Below are positions 62,236 through 64,000 of a DNA stretch of 64,000 nucleotides, piece after piece. Made by a program: the position numbers and the translations under genes. This DNA comes from Pelagomonas calceolata (taxonomy: Eukaryota > Sar > Pelagophyceae > Pelagomonadales > Pelagomonadaceae): assembly GCA_918797485.1 (NCBI GenBank), contig CAKKNE010000006.1:3224001-3288000 (forward strand), in the 5' to 3' direction. Under the pieces are notes generated by a model that saw nothing but the letters and a program-made list of their open reading frames with translations, was not told the DNA's origin and searched no databases. The stretch's first letter is position 1. Every line of letters starts with the position of its first letter.

Positions 62236-63248
62236 GGCTGCTGCTGGCCTATGTGATCACAAAAGCACTGGGAGCCACGGTCACGCTCGACAGCAACGAC
62301 GTGCGCCACGCCTTTGTGGGCGGCGGGTCCGGGCGCGTCGCGGCGCGCACGCGCGCGGCGCCGCCCGAGCCCGGCTGCGTCGAGCGGCGCGTCGGGGACA
62401 CCCACCCGGAGCTCGGCAACACCGACGACGTCTTCGTCCGGCGCTGCGGCCCGCCGCCCGTCACGAACGCGACGCGGGTTGCCTTATGCGTGCCCACGCT
62501 CTATGGTGCGTATCTCAGGGCGCCTTCGACGATGCGCTGGGCCGCGGCGTGGCTTGAGCACTATAGAAGCTTGGGCGTCGCCCACTTCTTTGTCTACGCC
62601 GCGGCGCCCGTGCGAGGGCTGGACGCCGCCGACGTCACGTTGCTGGACGTGGCGTGGCTCGGCGGCTGCCGCGCGCTACCCAAAACGCACCACGCGCGGT
62701 GCGCGTACACACAAAACCGGAGCCTCGTCTACTGGGGCCAGAACTGGGTCCTGAACGACTGCCACCAGCGCGCGGCTGCCCAAGGCTTCGGCTGGGCGCT
62801 CGCGGTGGACCTCGACGAGGTCCTCGAGCTCGGGCCGAACCGCACGTTGGCGGACCTCGCCCGCGATCCCGTCGACGTGCACACCTTCGGCTCCTCGGCC
62901 GAGCGGCCGCGCCCCTGCGGCGCGCCGTGTGCCGCCGGCGCCGCGCCGCCTCCCGCGCGGCCGCATTGCCTCCCGCGGTACTGCGGCGACTGCGAGCGGT
63001 GCCTCGGCCATCGCGGCCGGCGAAAGCACCTCTCCCGCGTCGCGCGCGTGCACGGTGCGAACATCCACTTCGTCTCGCCCCGCGCCTGCGCGCCGCCGTG
63101 CCAGGTCCGTGACCACGCGGCGACGAACGCCTGGCTTCGGCACTTCGGCGGCCGTAAGTCGCGGTCCGGGATGCGGTCGCTCCGTATCACGGACGGGTGC
63201 CCGAGGACCTACTGCGAGACGGCTGGTTGGATGGGCCCCCAGCAGTAA
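62232..63248 (+). CDS. GT92-like (DUF23) glycosyltransferase
   Basis: 338 aa. A short hydrophobic leader (MRLLLAYVITKALGATVTL) is a signal peptide. The domain starts with LCVPTLYGAYLRAPSTMRWAAAWLEHYRSLGVAHFFVYAAAP, the hallmark 'EHYRxLGVxHFFxY' of GT92, and has QNWVLNDCHQRAAAQGFGWALAVDLDEVLEL with the DxD-type LDLDE/VDLDE metal motif. A cysteine-rich segment (CLPRYCGDCERCLGH) and PRACAPPCQVRDHA follow. GT92 enzymes add galactose to N-glycan fucose in animals; here the acceptor is unknown. Golgi location is likely. Intronless. Confidence 0.8.
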   Translation: MRLLLAYVITKALGATVTLDSNDVRHAFVGGGSGRVAARTRAAPPEPGCVERRVGDTHPELGNTDDVFVRRCGPPPVTNATRVALCVPTLYGAYLRAPSTMRWAAAWLEHYRSLGVAHFFVYAAAPVRGLDAADVTLLDVAWLGGCRALPKTHHARCAYTQNRSLVYWGQNWVLNDCHQRAAAQGFGWALAVDLDEVLELGPNRTLADLARDPVDVHTFGSSAERPRPCGAPCAAGAAPPPARPHCLPRYCGDCERCLGHRGRRKHLSRVARVHGANIHFVSPRACAPPCQVRDHAATNAWLRHFGGRKSRSGMRSLRITDGCPRTYCETAGWMGPQQ

Positions 63249-63547
63249 TCTGGTACGGTGACTAGTGAGTGGAGATCCGGGGGAGACACCGCGCGTCGCC
63301 GATTCATCGGCGGCGGGCGCGTGCCGCGTTTTTTATAGCAGCATACCTCCTTCCAAGCAGAGCCGCCTCGGCAAACCCCCCGCACAAGTGTATGTCTCCA
63401 CGGAGCTAATGTAGACATACTAGATTTTTCACACAGAGCAAAGTTAAAACTGGGCAGCCTCCAGGCTGTGCCGTTCACCACTGTTCAAAGAGGCATGCAT
63501 TCGGTGTCTGGGCTGCTGAAAGGGCAGCTCTCCGACCGCACAAACAC

Positions 63548-64000
63548 ATGAAGGACCATCCCCCGCGGCGCCGCCCGGCGGCGCTCCTGCCCCGACTCCT
63601 TCTCGCCGCGCCCGTCGCGGTCTTCATGGTGCTCTACGCGCGCACCGAACGAACGCGACGACCGGAAACCACGAAGGCGGGCCTCATCTATTTAAGAATC
63701 GCGGACCCGCGCCACCGCCAGGACGCGTTCCGCGCGAGCTGGCCGCCGTGGCTGCCCGCGCTCGAGGCCTCGGCGCGCGCGAACGCGCGGAGCGTGACGT
63801 ACTATTTTATCGGCGCGCCGGCGAACGTGACGTGCGTCAACTGCGTCGAGATTCCATTGGACCTCGCCGGCCTGCGGGCGCGCGTCGCGAAGTATCTGGG
63901 CGTCGCCGACATGGAAATCAAAAGCGTCAAAAATAAAATCTGCGACCTCAAGCCCATGTGGCCCGTGCTCTTCCCCGAGGTCAGCGCGCGCCACGAGTGG
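63548..64000 (+). CDS. DUF6625/GT-A-like type II membrane protein (partial)
   Basis: The frame is open from the ATG at 63548 to the window edge (151 codons, no stop). A basic N-terminus and one membrane span (LLPRLLLAAPVAVFMVLYA) indicate a type II Golgi protein. SVTYYFIGAPANVTCVNCVEIPLDLAGLRARVA is followed by KNKICDLKPMWPVLFPEV, matching the 'KxCDLKPxxxxxF' stretch of DUF6625, a glycosyltransferase-A-like family found in capsule and glycan clusters. It lies in tandem with the GT92-like gene, so the two may serve the same glycan pathway. The 3' end is outside the window. Confidence 0.65.
   Translation, partial: MKDHPPRRRPAALLPRLLLAAPVAVFMVLYARTERTRRPETTKAGLIYLRIADPRHRQDAFRASWPPWLPALEASARANARSVTYYFIGAPANVTCVNCVEIPLDLAGLRARVAKYLGVADMEIKSVKNKICDLKPMWPVLFPEVSARHEW

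Noticed and set aside
1-64000. Autonomous transposase for the introners
   Set aside because: No frame with DDE/RNase H, hAT or other transposase features was seen; the elements here are non-autonomous.

Overview
This window is GC-rich nuclear DNA from a photosynthetic microbial eukaryote, most likely a stramenopile alga of the pelagophyte type (Aureococcus or a relative). The reasons are: compact genes on both strands with short spliceosomal introns; several proteins with bipartite plastid-targeting leaders, including an ASAF-type motif in shikimate kinase; PHO80-type cyclin, kinesin, ABCC transporter, GT92-like and RelA/SpoT-like plus TPR genes; and, above all, introns that are copies of a few repeat families ('introners', as known from Aureococcus and Micromonas). 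The species call is inference; I could not search a database. I recognised no rRNA, tRNA, CRISPR array or autonomous transposase.

Layout: 0-13 kb holds short, mostly intronless genes: a two-TM protein, a TauD-like protein, two tandem plastid [2Fe-2S] ferredoxin-like genes, a cyclin, a sulfatase, a HAD phosphatase, a ubiquitin-like protein with introns, a prolyl-hydroxylase-like oxygenase and two plastid-type proteins of unknown role. 13-29 kb is introner-rich: an ABCC transporter (5 introns), a glyoxalase-fold/zinc-finger protein, a kinesin with a SAP domain (3 introns), a DDT/WHIM chromatin-remodelling subunit (4 introns) and an SLC10A7-type transporter (2 introns). 29.5-39.2 kb is one giant LRR-IQ-coiled-coil-EF-hand gene with 17 introns (2430 aa). 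39.7-50 kb holds a coiled-coil protein (4 introns), a RelA/SpoT-like/TPR protein, a large TPR protein and a TFIIB-like factor. 50-64 kb is again mostly intronless: ankyrin protein, galactokinase, DUF819 membrane protein, RidA, an RS/Pro-rich protein, shikimate kinase, a WRAP53-type WD40 protein, a GT92-like enzyme and a partial glycosyltransferase-like gene cut by the window end.

I placed 39 introns, and every multi-exon model closes in frame across all its junctions. At least 35 carry the signature of four repeat families (A, B, C, E) or of composites of them. In 37 of 39 cases the exon after the intron begins GT or GC, and 9 of 39 donors are GC. Both facts fit a model in which a duplicated target-site copy supplies the 5' splice site. 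Independently, a near-palindromic motif (GCTAGTGTCTTA..GCCGCTAGC) occurs about 16 times, nearly always between genes and mostly 30-240 bp upstream of start codons; it looks like an undescribed core-promoter or bidirectional-promoter element.

Coordinates of exon edges were checked by reading-frame phase. Starts were moved to the first plausible ATG where the longest open frame began at a non-ATG codon.
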